NCBI GenBank assembly: GCA_977006965.1 | Contig: OZ345354.1 | Coordinates: forward strand, 1,364,001-1,428,000 | Length of the DNA stretch: 64,000 bases | Direction: 5' to 3' | Source of the DNA: Phymatolithon calcareum | Lineage: Eukaryota; Rhodophyta; Florideophyceae; Hapalidiales | Part shown: in pieces, positions 54,211 through 64,000 of the stretch | Numbering within the stretch: position 1 is the first letter of the stretch | How the letters are laid out: each line of letters starts with the position of its first letter | Position numbers and translations under genes: made by a program | The notes under the pieces: model-generated | Database searches by the model: none | The model's input: only the letters and a program-made list of their open reading frames with translations | What the model was told of the DNA's origin: nothing

Positions 54211-55915
54211 GAACCGCAAGCGAATATACAATGACGGTTAGTTACCTTATTAACATATTGTGAACGGCAAGTGAACGTTACGTTGTTACACTAAGCAACT
54301 CACTGATAACTCATTTCTAAATCTCCCGTACTAGTCGTCGACCATCAGTCATCCAGTCTATTCAGGTGCTGTAGTTACGTTCGAGAGCGGTGTTGGAACC
54401 CACTTAACTCTCACGAAGAAGAGAAGGAAGACTCATTCATTCCTTCATTTTGCGTATTCCCCTTGTGGATCTAGCAACACTTTGAGGGCCTAAGCTTCTT
54501 CCATTCTAATCTATTTGCTGCGAGTTCGTTCTATGCGCACCCTTCTGGAGAGGGCATGCGCTCCGCTGCGCAGTCGGGTGCGAACTGTGATGGTCGCCAT
54601 AGAAAAGGAAGACTGTGAATGGGATGACAACTGCTTTTGCTGTAGTGAAATGCAGAAGGCAAAACACCACACAAACAAGAAGGATGAGGACGAACAGAAG
54701 GAAAGGAAGAATTGGTAGTTTTAGCAGAGCTTGTAAGTGCGTCACGATCGTAGAACGGTAACGTTCTTGCGTCCGTGAGGCCGTCGCCGCTAAGGCGGAA
54801 TGGATGATGACTTCGCCTCGACGGCAGAATGGATAGGATCGTCGCTGCGAAAGCGGAAAGAAACGAAACGGAAAGAACGTCGCCTGGATGGCGGAATACC
54901 AGAACTGTCGGGGTCCTTGAACGTTGTGTGTCGGGATCGTGCGGCGAATGACTCAACGCCCCCGGCTTCGGGTAGTAAGAGAGACGCACACGCAAAGTTC
55001 AGATAGATGAGGTTTTGCCCCGTGCGCGAACGCGGATGCAACGTTGTGAGTTGCACGACACAGCGGCATGAAGATGCGGTGATGGATGTGGATGGGGAAC
55101 ATCCACCCGAAGGGCAACGGGTCGAACTAGCGACGGATGCGAGCGCAAAACCAAATAGTTGAGTCTTCGAGCGGGATCCACCACCTTTTTTACTTTAGGT
55201 CGGCGTCGTCGTGGTTTATAACCACTCGAGGTGATCTCTAAGCTATCTTACAGTGCATGCGGGACAACGTGTACTACTGGTCCATAAGGGATCACGATAC
55301 TAACTCGCGAGTCATTTCCAGACCAATGGGATGAAAGTAATGCACAGGCTTCGGTCGCGAGAAAAGGAAGGCGTCCCCACTATCTGGCGGTAGCAATGCG
55401 ATACCGGTGGGCGCGACATTTGATGTGCAAATCAACTACAGAGTTTTCAAAGAGGGTAAAACAACACTGGTATGCTCATCATGTAGTAAACTGGATGGTG
55501 TCGCAACATGCATCTGTCGCTCTTCAACCGGTTGAGACTAAGCAAGTTGTTGCTATCCACGAGCTTGACGCCTTTGACAAGTGTGATAATGATAGATTTC
55601 GTTTGCAAAATTATACGAATCTCATTCCCTCAATTGTGGGAACAATGCCCCTTCAATAGAGGGAAAACTCCGAGGAAAAGTGCCCCTCTATTGAGGCAAT
55701 AGTAGTTAGTGATCCTGTAATGAAATGTATCTAGCGACGAGGCCAGGGTCACGGCACGTGGACATTCAAGATGGAGTTGAAAAAGAGAAGCTTGACGAGT
55801 GCGGTCGACTCGAATGTGGCTACGTTTATATACAGCATAGATCGCTTTCGTGATATTGTCAAACATCCCAAGGAGATCGCCCACACCCTGCAAATGCGAC
55901 ACGTCAAATATTTAG
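54211..55915. other. Intergenic, nothing recognised
   Basis: 1.7 kb without a supported gene. A Pro/Ser-rich minus-strand frame (54531-54995) lacks motifs and overlaps several other frames. A short inverted repeat (tcaatagaggg at 55653-55663 and ccctctattga at 55684-55694) is present. Confidence 0.5.
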
Positions 55916-57714
55916 TCAAACACAATGAGCCGTGTTGCTAGCAGTACTCTCCAAAGACTTATCATTACTTTGCCGGGGATAGATATCTCTTCCACATTCC
56001 TTCTCAACGGCGAGAATGCAGCTCATGAAATCGGAAGGCAGTTTCTTCAAAAGATCTCTAGAGATATTCGTGAAGTCAGGTTTAAAAACTTCCAGTGAGC
56101 TGGCGGCAACAGGATTAGCTTTCTTATTCGACTGGGCACTTGTCGCAAGAGCAAAACCTAAGGCCCCCATAACTTTTTCCGGTTTGTATCGACGAATGCT
56201 TTTCGCCTTCAATTCTAAGTCATCCAATACCTTTTTCACAAGGTTGATATAATCCCCCATGTGCGGAATCAAAAAACCACCCACTACATGCTTGCCCAGA
56301 CAAGCCAGTCCCATGATCACGCCGAAATGAGTAGTAAGCAACCTGTGAGGATCACGAAAAGCGTCAATAAGAGTTTTGTCATCCGAGATTGAATGTGGGG
56401 ATATCGGTCCCTGTACTTGTAACAAATATCATGAAGAATCCGCGCTGCACAATTTGTAAGCTTCCAGTGGTTTTCACGAGGTTTGCTGTACAAACGTTTT
56501 GCCACAATACACGACAAGATTGTCGGCAGCAGTTGATGAAAGTAAATTTCCATCTGAAAATTTGGATTGGATAGCAGCGCGCGAACCAGACGGATCGAAT
56601 TGAACAGCATTGGCAAATTTTTGAGCGACTTCTGAACAGTTTCGTGTACGTAAAGGGTGAAATACGGCAGCTGTACAAGGCCAGGCTCCTCCGCAATAGA
56701 AGCTAAGCATGCATCAATGCGAAGTGCATTGTCTTCGGCTAAAGATTCAGTAACGTCGTCAAAGTATAGTTGCAGCTCCTTACTAAGAACATGCTTCACG
56801 ACGGGTAGAATTTCAGCTTTCGCACTGTCATCGCGCTCGGTTTTCACCTCTGTCATTCCATCCTCATCCTCATCTTCAGAGCTGTGCGGTAACGGATTTT
56901 CAGGAATCGCCGGCTGAACGCCATTGATTGCAAGCCAGTGAGGTGCAACGGTGACCTCCAATGGAAGCGGCGGAAGCTCAGTCTTGATATTGATTTCCGC
57001 GTCCGACGTGAAGAACAAATCCGATGCTCCCTCGACATTTGCGAAATGGAGCGGACCGCCAGACGGGGGTGGAGCGATTCGCACACGATTTTTCGGGCTC
57101 TTGCCGTTCGGGACTATGAGAGGCGTCAACGCGGGTGGAGTTTTGGACGCAGCTGTTCGTCCGAAACCGTAAATAGGGGCGACATTACGCAACCGAAGCG
57201 CGGCGTTGATATCCTCTGGGACGACACGCGAACGCCTTGAATGCTTCATAAACTTGACTCTGTCTTGTATGATTCCACGCAACCGATACTCCGCGTCCGG
57301 TGCTAGAACAGCGGCTGCAGGTTCTGTGAGATTAATTGTGTGCGGCAGACCTTGACCGATTATATGGACATATTCGGTACTCAGCCTTGCCGCATCGCTG
57401 GTTGCCTGCTTCTTCAATTCGGCTTCATCGTTCGGAGACTCTTTCCTTTTTCCAAGCACACTGGAAGGTAAACTAAAAGCGTTCTGTTCTACATTCTCAG
57501 TCTTCAATTCCTGTTCGTCATTATGGCCACGGAAAGGCAATGTGAGCAAGGAGAAAAATCGAACGCAAGGAACAATATTCGCTGCGGACGGCGCGCAGAC
57601 AAGCGCGGATGCCCGACGCGCGAGAGCTTTGCACGGACATAATACTCGTACGAAACATGAAGGACAGAACAGAATACAGTATTTCGGAAGGTTTGGAAAC
57701 CTCACTTCCCCCAC
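55916..57714 (-). CDS. TAF6: TFIID subunit TAF6, with an apparent -1 frame break and no visible start codon
   Basis: TAF6 pairs with TAF9 through a histone fold in TFIID at promoters. The frame 57714-56317 has the histone fold at about 57384-57163 (LSTEYVHIIGQG, LAPDAEYRLRGIIQDRVKFMKHS, YGF). A Pro/acidic linker and a TAF6 C-terminal HEAT-type region follow (ELQLYFDDVTESL, then RILHDICYKYRDRYPHIQSRMTK). At the A-run opposite 56375-56378 the conserved sense passes to another frame, LIDAFRDPHRLLTTHFGVIMGLACLGK, and continues to TGA at 55916. One missing base there would explain it. The first frame begins at GTG and has no ATG before the histone fold, so an upstream exon is likely. The total is about 590 residues, a normal TAF6 length. 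The frame break may be an assembly error, a mutation or recoding. Confidence 0.85.
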
Positions 57715-57959
57715 GGAAGAAATGCAGCTGTGCCATACAAAAAGCGGCTTCTGAAATCAGACGTCACACAGCTTGTACAGTGCTCATGACGAAATGTGCA
57801 CCAATAACTGCCGCCGACAATCGCCCAGGGATTGAATTCGTTGCATTGTGCCCATACGTTCGCACCGATGCGCATCACATCATGGCATCGCTTCGGGGCG
57901 AGGACGGGACTCCACAAACGGCGCCGGCCGAGCAGGGCATATGGACAGCAACCGGGTTG
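57715..57959. other. Upstream region of TAF6
   Basis: It should hold the TAF6 promoter or its first exon. Minus-strand ATGs exist (for example at 57736 in another frame), but no clear splice pairing could be fixed by eye. Confidence 0.4.
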
Positions 57960-59755
57960 TCATCCACAGGAGCCATGTCCACGCTAATGTGACGAGTCCC
58001 CTTGCATGAACAGTGCAACTTATCGCCTCCCAAACGTCCGAATTTGTGGCGAAATATTAGATGACGCCATTCTTGTCAAAAGCCTTCGAGAAAAGAAGGC
58101 TCCTCAAGTTGTCAGCCCGAATCTTGGCCCCGCAATAAGGCATTGACTACGACTCTGTGCGTTGGACGTACCCCACGAGCATCTGCGCCATCTCCTCATC
58201 CACGCGGTGACTCGCGGCTGCTCGCCACTCACTCGCCAATTCTGAGCTCGTCACCGACGCCCTCTCCTCCAGGTGTAAATACGCACCCCCCGTCACTTCC
58301 CTGAACCGCACTCTCTTCGGTGACAACACAGTACCAGTTCCGAACCCCCGCCACCCCAGTAATTCCAGCTGTCCGACACTGGCCATCAGCGACGGTTTTC
58401 GTCCCGTCGTGCTCCTTCCCGCCGAGAAGCAAGGAGCATCGGTAAGGTGTTGCCACATCTCGTGTTCTTGCGGGGTATTGGTGAGTGCGATTATAGCTTC
58501 TACCTTTGACAGTCCCGCTAAACTGAAGAATTTCTTGGCGGTGACATTTTGTGCATTGCGTTTCAGGAACCGCACGACGGCATTAATAGCTTTACGCCCT
58601 TTATCCGTCAGATCGGCATTTATCCAGCTTATGTCATCTTCGTTCTCCCACTTCAGCGTTGACTTGGGCCTTGCTCTTCTCGCGAGGTAATCGTCAAAGA
58701 CGCGGTCACAGAGTAAGATGTGTACTCCTTCCCTGTCGATGTAGCCTCTTTGTACTGGTTGGTTAACCTCTCTGCACTTGGCGTATATCCAAAACACTTC
58801 TCCCAACTTGCTCACTCTATCTCGAGTGAATGTGGTGACAATTGAAATAAACATATCTTCAGGAACCCTCGTCGCCTTAGGCGTTCCTGATGTTCGTATA
58901 GAGAAATGATCTTTAGGGGTTCTCACGTCGTACCCTTCAAGAAGAGGCTTCACACCCAACACGATCAGTCTTCTCGTCATGAAGTTTACCGCTCCAGATG
59001 CGATACTCAGTAGCGCAGACGGTACTGAAGATTTGTGTGGGGGATAGCCTTCGTAACCGTACTCCACATGCGGCGCAAGATACACTATTTCTTGCGTTAC
59101 ATCGCCTTCCCCCTCAGTGACCTCGGCTATTTCGAATTGTACGTCTTGCACAACTCGCGTCAACCGTGCTCTCAAATTGTCATCCAACAGAGACGCCCAA
59201 ACTGGAACCGGTCGACATGCATTAAACTCAGGCCCTTGTCCATTTCCTAGGCGCGTGGCACAAGGGCATGCACCCCAAAACTTGACATTGGCAGTCTTTA
59301 AGTACTCCGTCCATCGTTTTACCGCTTCATCCACGAAGTCGTTGTGAGCCCAATCGCTTGACACAAATACGGGAGCAAGGTCTAATGGCGCAATTTCTTC
59401 AATACCACGCGGGAAATTCCACGCTCCGTTTGGAGTCCAGCGCCATGCGACTTGGTTGCTCACAGTCTGGAATTCAACTTCACAATCGCCTTCAATACTG
59501 GTATCACTCTCACTGCTTGACGTCTGTCTTGGAGTTTCTAGGTCAGTGATGAACCGCTTGATACCTTCCGGGTTGTCCAGCCAACCTTCGGGAAGGCTGT
59601 CGAGGTATTGCACTCCCATTTCCGACTCGTTTCTTGGCTTTCTCGGTGCAAGAAGTATTCCACATCTCTACGAGGCTTGCAAAGGACCTCATTTCAGCCG
59701 TGTCATATTGGGTCGCTCAAATGAGAAACGTACAAGTATAGTTGAATTCAACCAG
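57960..59755. repeat. Repeat block R, partial copy 4
   Basis: It matches 48.3-50.13 kb from ggagccatgtccac to tagttgaattcaac. More diverged from copies 1 and 2 than they are from each other, but it holds the only uninterrupted R protein. Confidence 0.85.
58147..59619 (-). CDS. R protein, intact 490 aa, unknown family
   Basis: ATG at 59619. The protein has an acidic Ser-rich segment (about 28-48: ETPRQTSSSESDTSIEGD), a Cys pair in FWGACPCAT (about 115), and two further ordered regions: HVEYGYEGYPPHKSSVPSALLS (core YGYEGYPP) and an alpha-helical ISWINADLTDKGRKAINAVVRFL (core KAINAVVRFL). It has no membrane helix, signal peptide, known enzyme motif or zinc knuckle. Three copies occur in the window, always in block R and in the same orientation. 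In copies 1 and 2 it lies upstream of an integrase remnant, so a gag-like or accessory role in a retroelement is possible but unproved. Confidence 0.6.
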   Translation of the reverse strand: MGVQYLDSLPEGWLDNPEGIKRFITDLETPRQTSSSESDTSIEGDCEVEFQTVSNQVAWRWTPNGAWNFPRGIEEIAPLDLAPVFVSSDWAHNDFVDEAVKRWTEYLKTANVKFWGACPCATRLGNGQGPEFNACRPVPVWASLLDDNLRARLTRVVQDVQFEIAEVTEGEGDVTQEIVYLAPHVEYGYEGYPPHKSSVPSALLSIASGAVNFMTRRLIVLGVKPLLEGYDVRTPKDHFSIRTSGTPKATRVPEDMFISIVTTFTRDRVSKLGEVFWIYAKCREVNQPVQRGYIDREGVHILLCDRVFDDYLARRARPKSTLKWENEDDISWINADLTDKGRKAINAVVRFLKRNAQNVTAKKFFSLAGLSKVEAIIALTNTPQEHEMWQHLTDAPCFSAGRSTTGRKPSLMASVGQLELLGWRGFGTGTVLSPKRVRFREVTGGAYLHLEERASVTSSELASEWRAAASHRVDEEMAQMLVGYVQRTES

Positions 59756-60949
59756 GAGAATGCGGGAAAAAGCAGATTTTAGGTCAGATAGACTGGGAAG
59801 CACAAAACTAACCGTAAAATACAGCTTTATGGTTCTGTAAAAAATTATAGTTTTTTGATCACCAGCTTGCGGAGGAGCAGGTCAGGTGTCGATAGCGTCA
59901 GCAACAATGTATGATAATCCACTTAAGGACCTACACCCCCATTTTAGATTTTCACTTTTATTTTTTATGAGCACGGGAACCCGATAAGCTCATTGGACAC
60001 TTTCTGTTATGGCACTACATAATTGGCTAAGCAAAAAAAAGTCCTCGCGCTGTGAAAACTTTTTCTAGAAATTCTCTGCAGAGGGTTCCTTCTAAAATCG
60101 GGACAGCTCCTTAAACGCACAGTTTAAGACCTCTTTCTGATCCGCTGTTTGCATTTTGAAAACTGTTATAGAAAGCCAAGAACGTAGGTTATCCAAAAAT
60201 AAAAAAATCAAAGAAAGGGGATGAAATAAGGAGCGTAGAGCACTTTTCGTAATTCTGATCTTCAGAAAGAATCGTCTACAAAGATGGACAATTATCTCGA
60301 AAAGGACTAGTTTAATTTCTTATTGCCTCGGTCAAAAGTTTCGAATGGTTGTAGACTACCACAGGAATACCGCAAATTTGGTAAAATCGAACGTCTAGGT
60401 GGCAAAAAAGTTCGCGCCGCGAAACCAAAAGTTTTTAAAATCGGCAAAGGAATAGGCGAAAAATATAGTAAAATTCAGGTTACGCCCCGACGAGAAGCTG
60501 AAACTGTTCGAGGGAAACACAGTAAGCTTTTTTCTGTAATGATTGATTACAGCCGAATATTTGAAACTGTTTCTGAATTCATATGTGAAAATATTTCACT
60601 TGTTCGTCTCATTTTCTTGAAAAATGGGTGCAGTCCCGTCGGTGCAAACTATATAATTAAACATTTCATCCAGTTTATGAGCATTGTTTCGGCCTATGAG
60701 AGCGTTTCAAAGATGGGCATGGAGGCCCTTAACCAATGTTTTATTTCCGGAAACGCAGTTTCCCGCGAAAAATAAAATTAAACATGTGTCGTTCGGGATG
60801 CTTTTGAAACAAGCTAACCCGTGTCTTCACTGATGAGTACATATTTTGATCTTATACACTACAAGTGGCTCCATGGCGGCACTCTGCGCCTATGCAAAAG
60901 ATAGAAATTGAAGAGTGTAAAGTATGGAAAACTTAAACAAAAGATCTAT
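59756..60949. other. Intergenic, nothing secure
   Basis: No supported gene. A 150-codon + frame at 60323-60775 begins at TTG; its first ATG is deep inside. It contains a basic KKVRAAKPKVFKIGKGIG stretch but nothing that I recognise. Confidence 0.4.
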
Positions 60950-62400
60950 TCCTCCAATTTAGTGTCCTTCTCCGTCCCCCTCCCTTCTCCGTGTTTTGCA
61001 TATTTACCCTCCGTTCACCCTTGTCCGCTCCTCGTGTGAATCCCGTGTCCTGATCTGCCCAACGTTCCAGCTTATGTCCTTGCTCCGCTCCATGCGTCAC
61101 TGGTCTGCACTCCGTCAGCCCCAAATTTCACTCTATGCCTACTGATCCGCCACAATCGTAATTACTCGCGTGCTGTGTATCGGCTCTCTCGTTCCTCCTC
61201 CATACGCCGTGTGTCACTCTGTATTTTTCCTATTCACCCTTTGTGCCACTCTCCGATTACTACTACTTTCGACAATTTCATCACTCCGCTACCATCGATA
61301 CGCCCCTCGTGTCGCTTTCGCTTTACCCCTTCTGCGTTTTGCATTATTTCGATTTCATCACTTGTGCTTGTCCCTTTTTCCCCCTTTGCGCTTCTTGGCA
61401 CATCGCTTCTACCCCTTGTGCCCTTGTCTTCTTGCTCCGCTTCATGTGTCATTGTGCTGCGCTCGATTATCCCCACATTTCTCTCCTTGGCCTGCTCATC
61501 CACCACACTTCTCATTACTCGCATGCTATGCACCACCGCTCTTGTTTCTCCCCTGTCTGCCCCTGTTGCATTCCACTTTTTCTTATTCACTCTATTTTTC
61601 ACTCTGCGCTTACTCCTTTCGTCACTTGGGCCATTGCATTGCCATCTGCACGACCTTCGTTTCACTTCTGTTTTTAACCTTTCCTCCCCTTGTGTCACTC
61701 GCATTGTATCTCTTGTGCCCTGCTTGCTCTTACCCCTTTTCCCCTTTGTTCTTCTCGAAACATGGCTTCTACCCCTTGTGCGCTTTGTGTCACTCATTTT
61801 TATCCCTTTTGACCTTGTCTTAACCCCTCTTGTACTGTTTGTTCCCTTCTTTTCATTGCTCTTTTACTCTATTTGTCTTCATTTACTACTTGCGCAGCGT
61901 TTCGGCGCTCCTTTTTCCCTTAGTACGTCCATTATGTCACTATCATTCTACTCCTTGCGCCCTTGTGTCACTCTCCTTTCTTCTCTTGTGCCCTTCTTGG
62001 AACTTCTTTCACAAACGTTAAGCCTACTCATTTCACCTTTATGTCACTCCCCTTTTACGCTTTTCTCGCCCTTGTGCTGTTCCTCCCTCTTTCGACATCA
62101 TTCTCAGCCTCTTTTTACACCTTTTCCCCTTACTGCTCTCCTTGACACGCCCCATTTTATCTTTGTGCCCTTCTTATCACTCCCTTTTACCACACCTCAT
62201 TTTCCCCTTGCGCCCATTGTGTTTTTCCCTTGCCTCTGATACGGTCCTTATAGAAGTCCCCATTTACCGCTTCCGCCTCTGGTATTCCTCCACCCACCTC
62301 TTACCCTTTGCGACCCATGCCTCAGGTACGCCCCTTCTCTCGCTCCCTATCTACACATGTGTACGCGTGTACTTTCCGACCTAATGTCACATCAAAAAAT
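60950..62400. repeat. Pyrimidine-rich degenerate satellite
   Basis: For 1.4 kb the + strand is dominated by C and T, built from varied versions of cccttgtgtcactc and ttctaccccttgtgccc spaced some 45-60 bases apart. The strand bias creates long open frames (354 and 217 codons on +, 187 on -) rich in Phe, Leu, Ser and Pro, or in Arg, Lys and Glu. They are best read as by-products. Confidence 0.7.
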
Positions 62401-62640
62401 GTATTTTCGAGTGATCGCTCACCTCAGTGTAAATCCACCCTGTTGAACTTTATCTTGTTACTGCATACAGCCAATAGATTTCGCACAGAAAGAGGAAAAC
62501 TGGGGATTGCCGAGTGATCCCTCACCTCAGCGCGTATCCACCCTATTGAACCTTATCTTTTAAAAATGTAACCAATGAGAATCAAAAGAGACACCGACAG
62601 ACACACACACAGACAGACAGCGATTTTAGTAGCAGTGGAA

Positions 62641-64000
62641 ATGATCTACTATAATGACAAGTTACACGTTAAAAAAGCTAAAAAAATCTATAAAACGAAA
62701 TCGAAACAGCTCGCTCACGCCATAATCGTAAAGCCGAGCTTTTCTTCTGTGCGAGAAGTGTCGCAAGTACTACCTTTTACAATCGCTTCATTCTTTGCTT
62801 GGAGCGAAAATGTACTGCCCACTAAAAAGAATCACACCTGCCGTGCCGCAAGAAAACGACCGCCGCCAAAGGGTCGGCTCACCCTTATATGCCAAAGAAA
62901 CGACCGTGACCAGTCGACAAGAATGTTGCAGACTATAGGGAGTCTTTTACAAGTTGGCAAAATGTGATTAGCACGGTTGAGGAAGAAATTGGTAATGAAA
63001 TCACTGGTCGCGCAAGCACGTCACTGCGTGTAAAATGCGTTCTAATTCAGCACCTGGTGAAGAAGACTACGATTTTAATCGTAGTCGTCTTAAAAGACCG
63101 TAAAGATAGTTAATGTCAAGGCAAAAAAGCCTGCTACAGGTGGTTCAGCCCGATCGGCAGCTGGGTCAAGCCCACGTCGGCAATACGTAGTAACGCCACG
63201 CCCTCCTTACAGCACTCGTCATCGCCAATCTTCATCGAAAAGCGTCAATTTTCCGACTCCATTCGGAACCAAAAGCTAACTAGAGGACCAACCAATCTAC
63301 AATGAAATCCATGGAAGCACTGAACGCCCTCTTGGGGCTCTCTTGGCTGCGCCCTGCAAGGTTCTTGAGACCACGCATCATAAGAGGAGCTTGACGTCAT
63401 CACTATTGACCATGAGCCAAGTACTGCTGCTCATGGCATACAATGCTTCGAGCGCCAAGTTCTGTTTCCAATTAGGGGAAATGTTTTCTGTTACTTCTTT
63501 AGAGTTCGTACTCTTAGTTGATATTTGGTGTGAATACCCCTAGAGCTATGGAGGGGAAACCATACTGTCGTGTGGGTTGTCTCCAGCTTCAGGAAGTGTC
63601 TTCTCCTGTTGCGGTTTCCATCCCTCAACTTCAAGTATAAGATATATACTATTCTTCCCGTGCTCAAATCGGCACTCTTATTCGATGGTGCTAAGAGAGT
63701 ATACATGTGAAGATGAAAGTCTGGCCTTAGGGCTGGCCGATTCGTGTGAACACATTTATTCCGCCAGCTTGCGTGGTTGATACTTGTTTTCTATTCTCTG
63801 CCGTCCATGCTTAATTTCACCAGCACATGACGCAGCGAAGACTAAGTGTTGTGACTTTAGTTGATGCATAGTTAGTGCTGAATTTGTTGCTTAGTTCCCT
63901 CTTCTGGAGAGAGCTTTCTTCCTTAAGTAGTCTAACTATGGAGAGTGTGCCCGTAGGGGCGCACTGTAGGTGAAATAAGTAGACTAGCGCCGATCGTTGT
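62641..64000. repeat. Repeat C, copy 2, running off the window
   Basis: It aligns with copy 1 from atgatctactataatgacaa to the window end. It lacks both insertions of copy 1, giving empty sites at about 63693 (gtgctaagagag) and about 63919 (gagagctttcttcc). It has its own short palindrome at 63065-63086. No gene is supported. Confidence 0.85.
63065..63086. repeat. Short palindrome unique to C copy 2
   Basis: The arms gactacgatt (63065-63074) and aatcgtagtc (63077-63086) are perfect. Copy 1 has only the first arm at the matching place (about 50726-50740). Confidence 0.75.

Noticed and set aside
54531-54995. 154-codon Pro/Ser-rich minus-strand frame
   Set aside because: No motif, several overlapping frames of equal length, compositional origin likely.
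60323-60775. 150-codon + frame
   Set aside because: Starts at TTG, has no early ATG and no recognised domain; kept only as a remark in the intergenic entry.
61170-62239. Open frames of 217 and 354 codons on the + strand
   Set aside because: They come from a C/T-rich repetitive tract, are dominated by Phe, Leu, Ser and Pro, overlap each other, and have a long antisense partner; no domain is visible.

Overview
This window is nuclear DNA of a eukaryote, most probably a florideophyte red alga of the Chondrus crispus type. That is an inference: intron-poor, tightly packed host genes sit in small islands among old and young transposons, and one gene is a signal-peptide-bearing oxidase of the bicovalent-FAD family that includes Chondrus hexose oxidase. 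No species name can be proved from the sequence alone.

Host genes. A gene island spans about 8.9-16.5 kb. It holds an ELL-type RNA polymerase II elongation factor (+), an MRS2/CorA magnesium transporter (+), a nucleoside diphosphate kinase (-) and an alpha/beta hydrolase (+). The kinase has four exons; one is only 9 nt and codes for the active-site Asn-Val-Ile-His. A secreted berberine-bridge-type oxidase (+) stands alone at 36.4-37.9 kb. TAF6, a TFIID subunit (-), lies at 55.9-57.7 kb with an apparent one-base frame break. An orphan ORF lies at 2.2-2.9 kb.

Mobile DNA makes up most of the rest. A 2.2-kb hAT transposon (16748-18950) has an 8-bp target duplication. From 19.35 to 33.57 kb there is a deep nest: a repeated block (R) is split by a two-gene Harbinger-like transposon, that by a solo LTR, and that by a 4.9-kb Mutator-like element (MULE). 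The MULE has about 100-bp terminal inverted repeats, a 9-bp target duplication, an intact 779-residue transposase and a Sel1-repeat gene of probable host origin. A 419-bp hAT-type MITE also sits in the Harbinger element. A degenerate Ty1/copia element (38.5-44.5 kb) has its reverse transcriptase split by a 496-bp solo LTR. Its 3' LTR runs into a second, uninterrupted copy of block R (44.5-50.1 kb), which serves as the empty site for the nest. A fourth partial R copy (58.0-59.75 kb) carries the only intact 490-residue R protein, of unknown function.

The right end holds two copies of another repeat (C; 50.3-54.1 and 62.6-64.0 kb). The first copy is split by a very young 1.6-kb LTR element with identical 270-bp LTRs and by a retroposon with an 11-bp target duplication; the second copy shows both empty sites. 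A pyrimidine-rich degenerate satellite fills about 60.95-62.4 kb.

Reading frames, splice sites and repeat borders were worked out by eye. Homology calls rest on recognised family motifs, not on searches.
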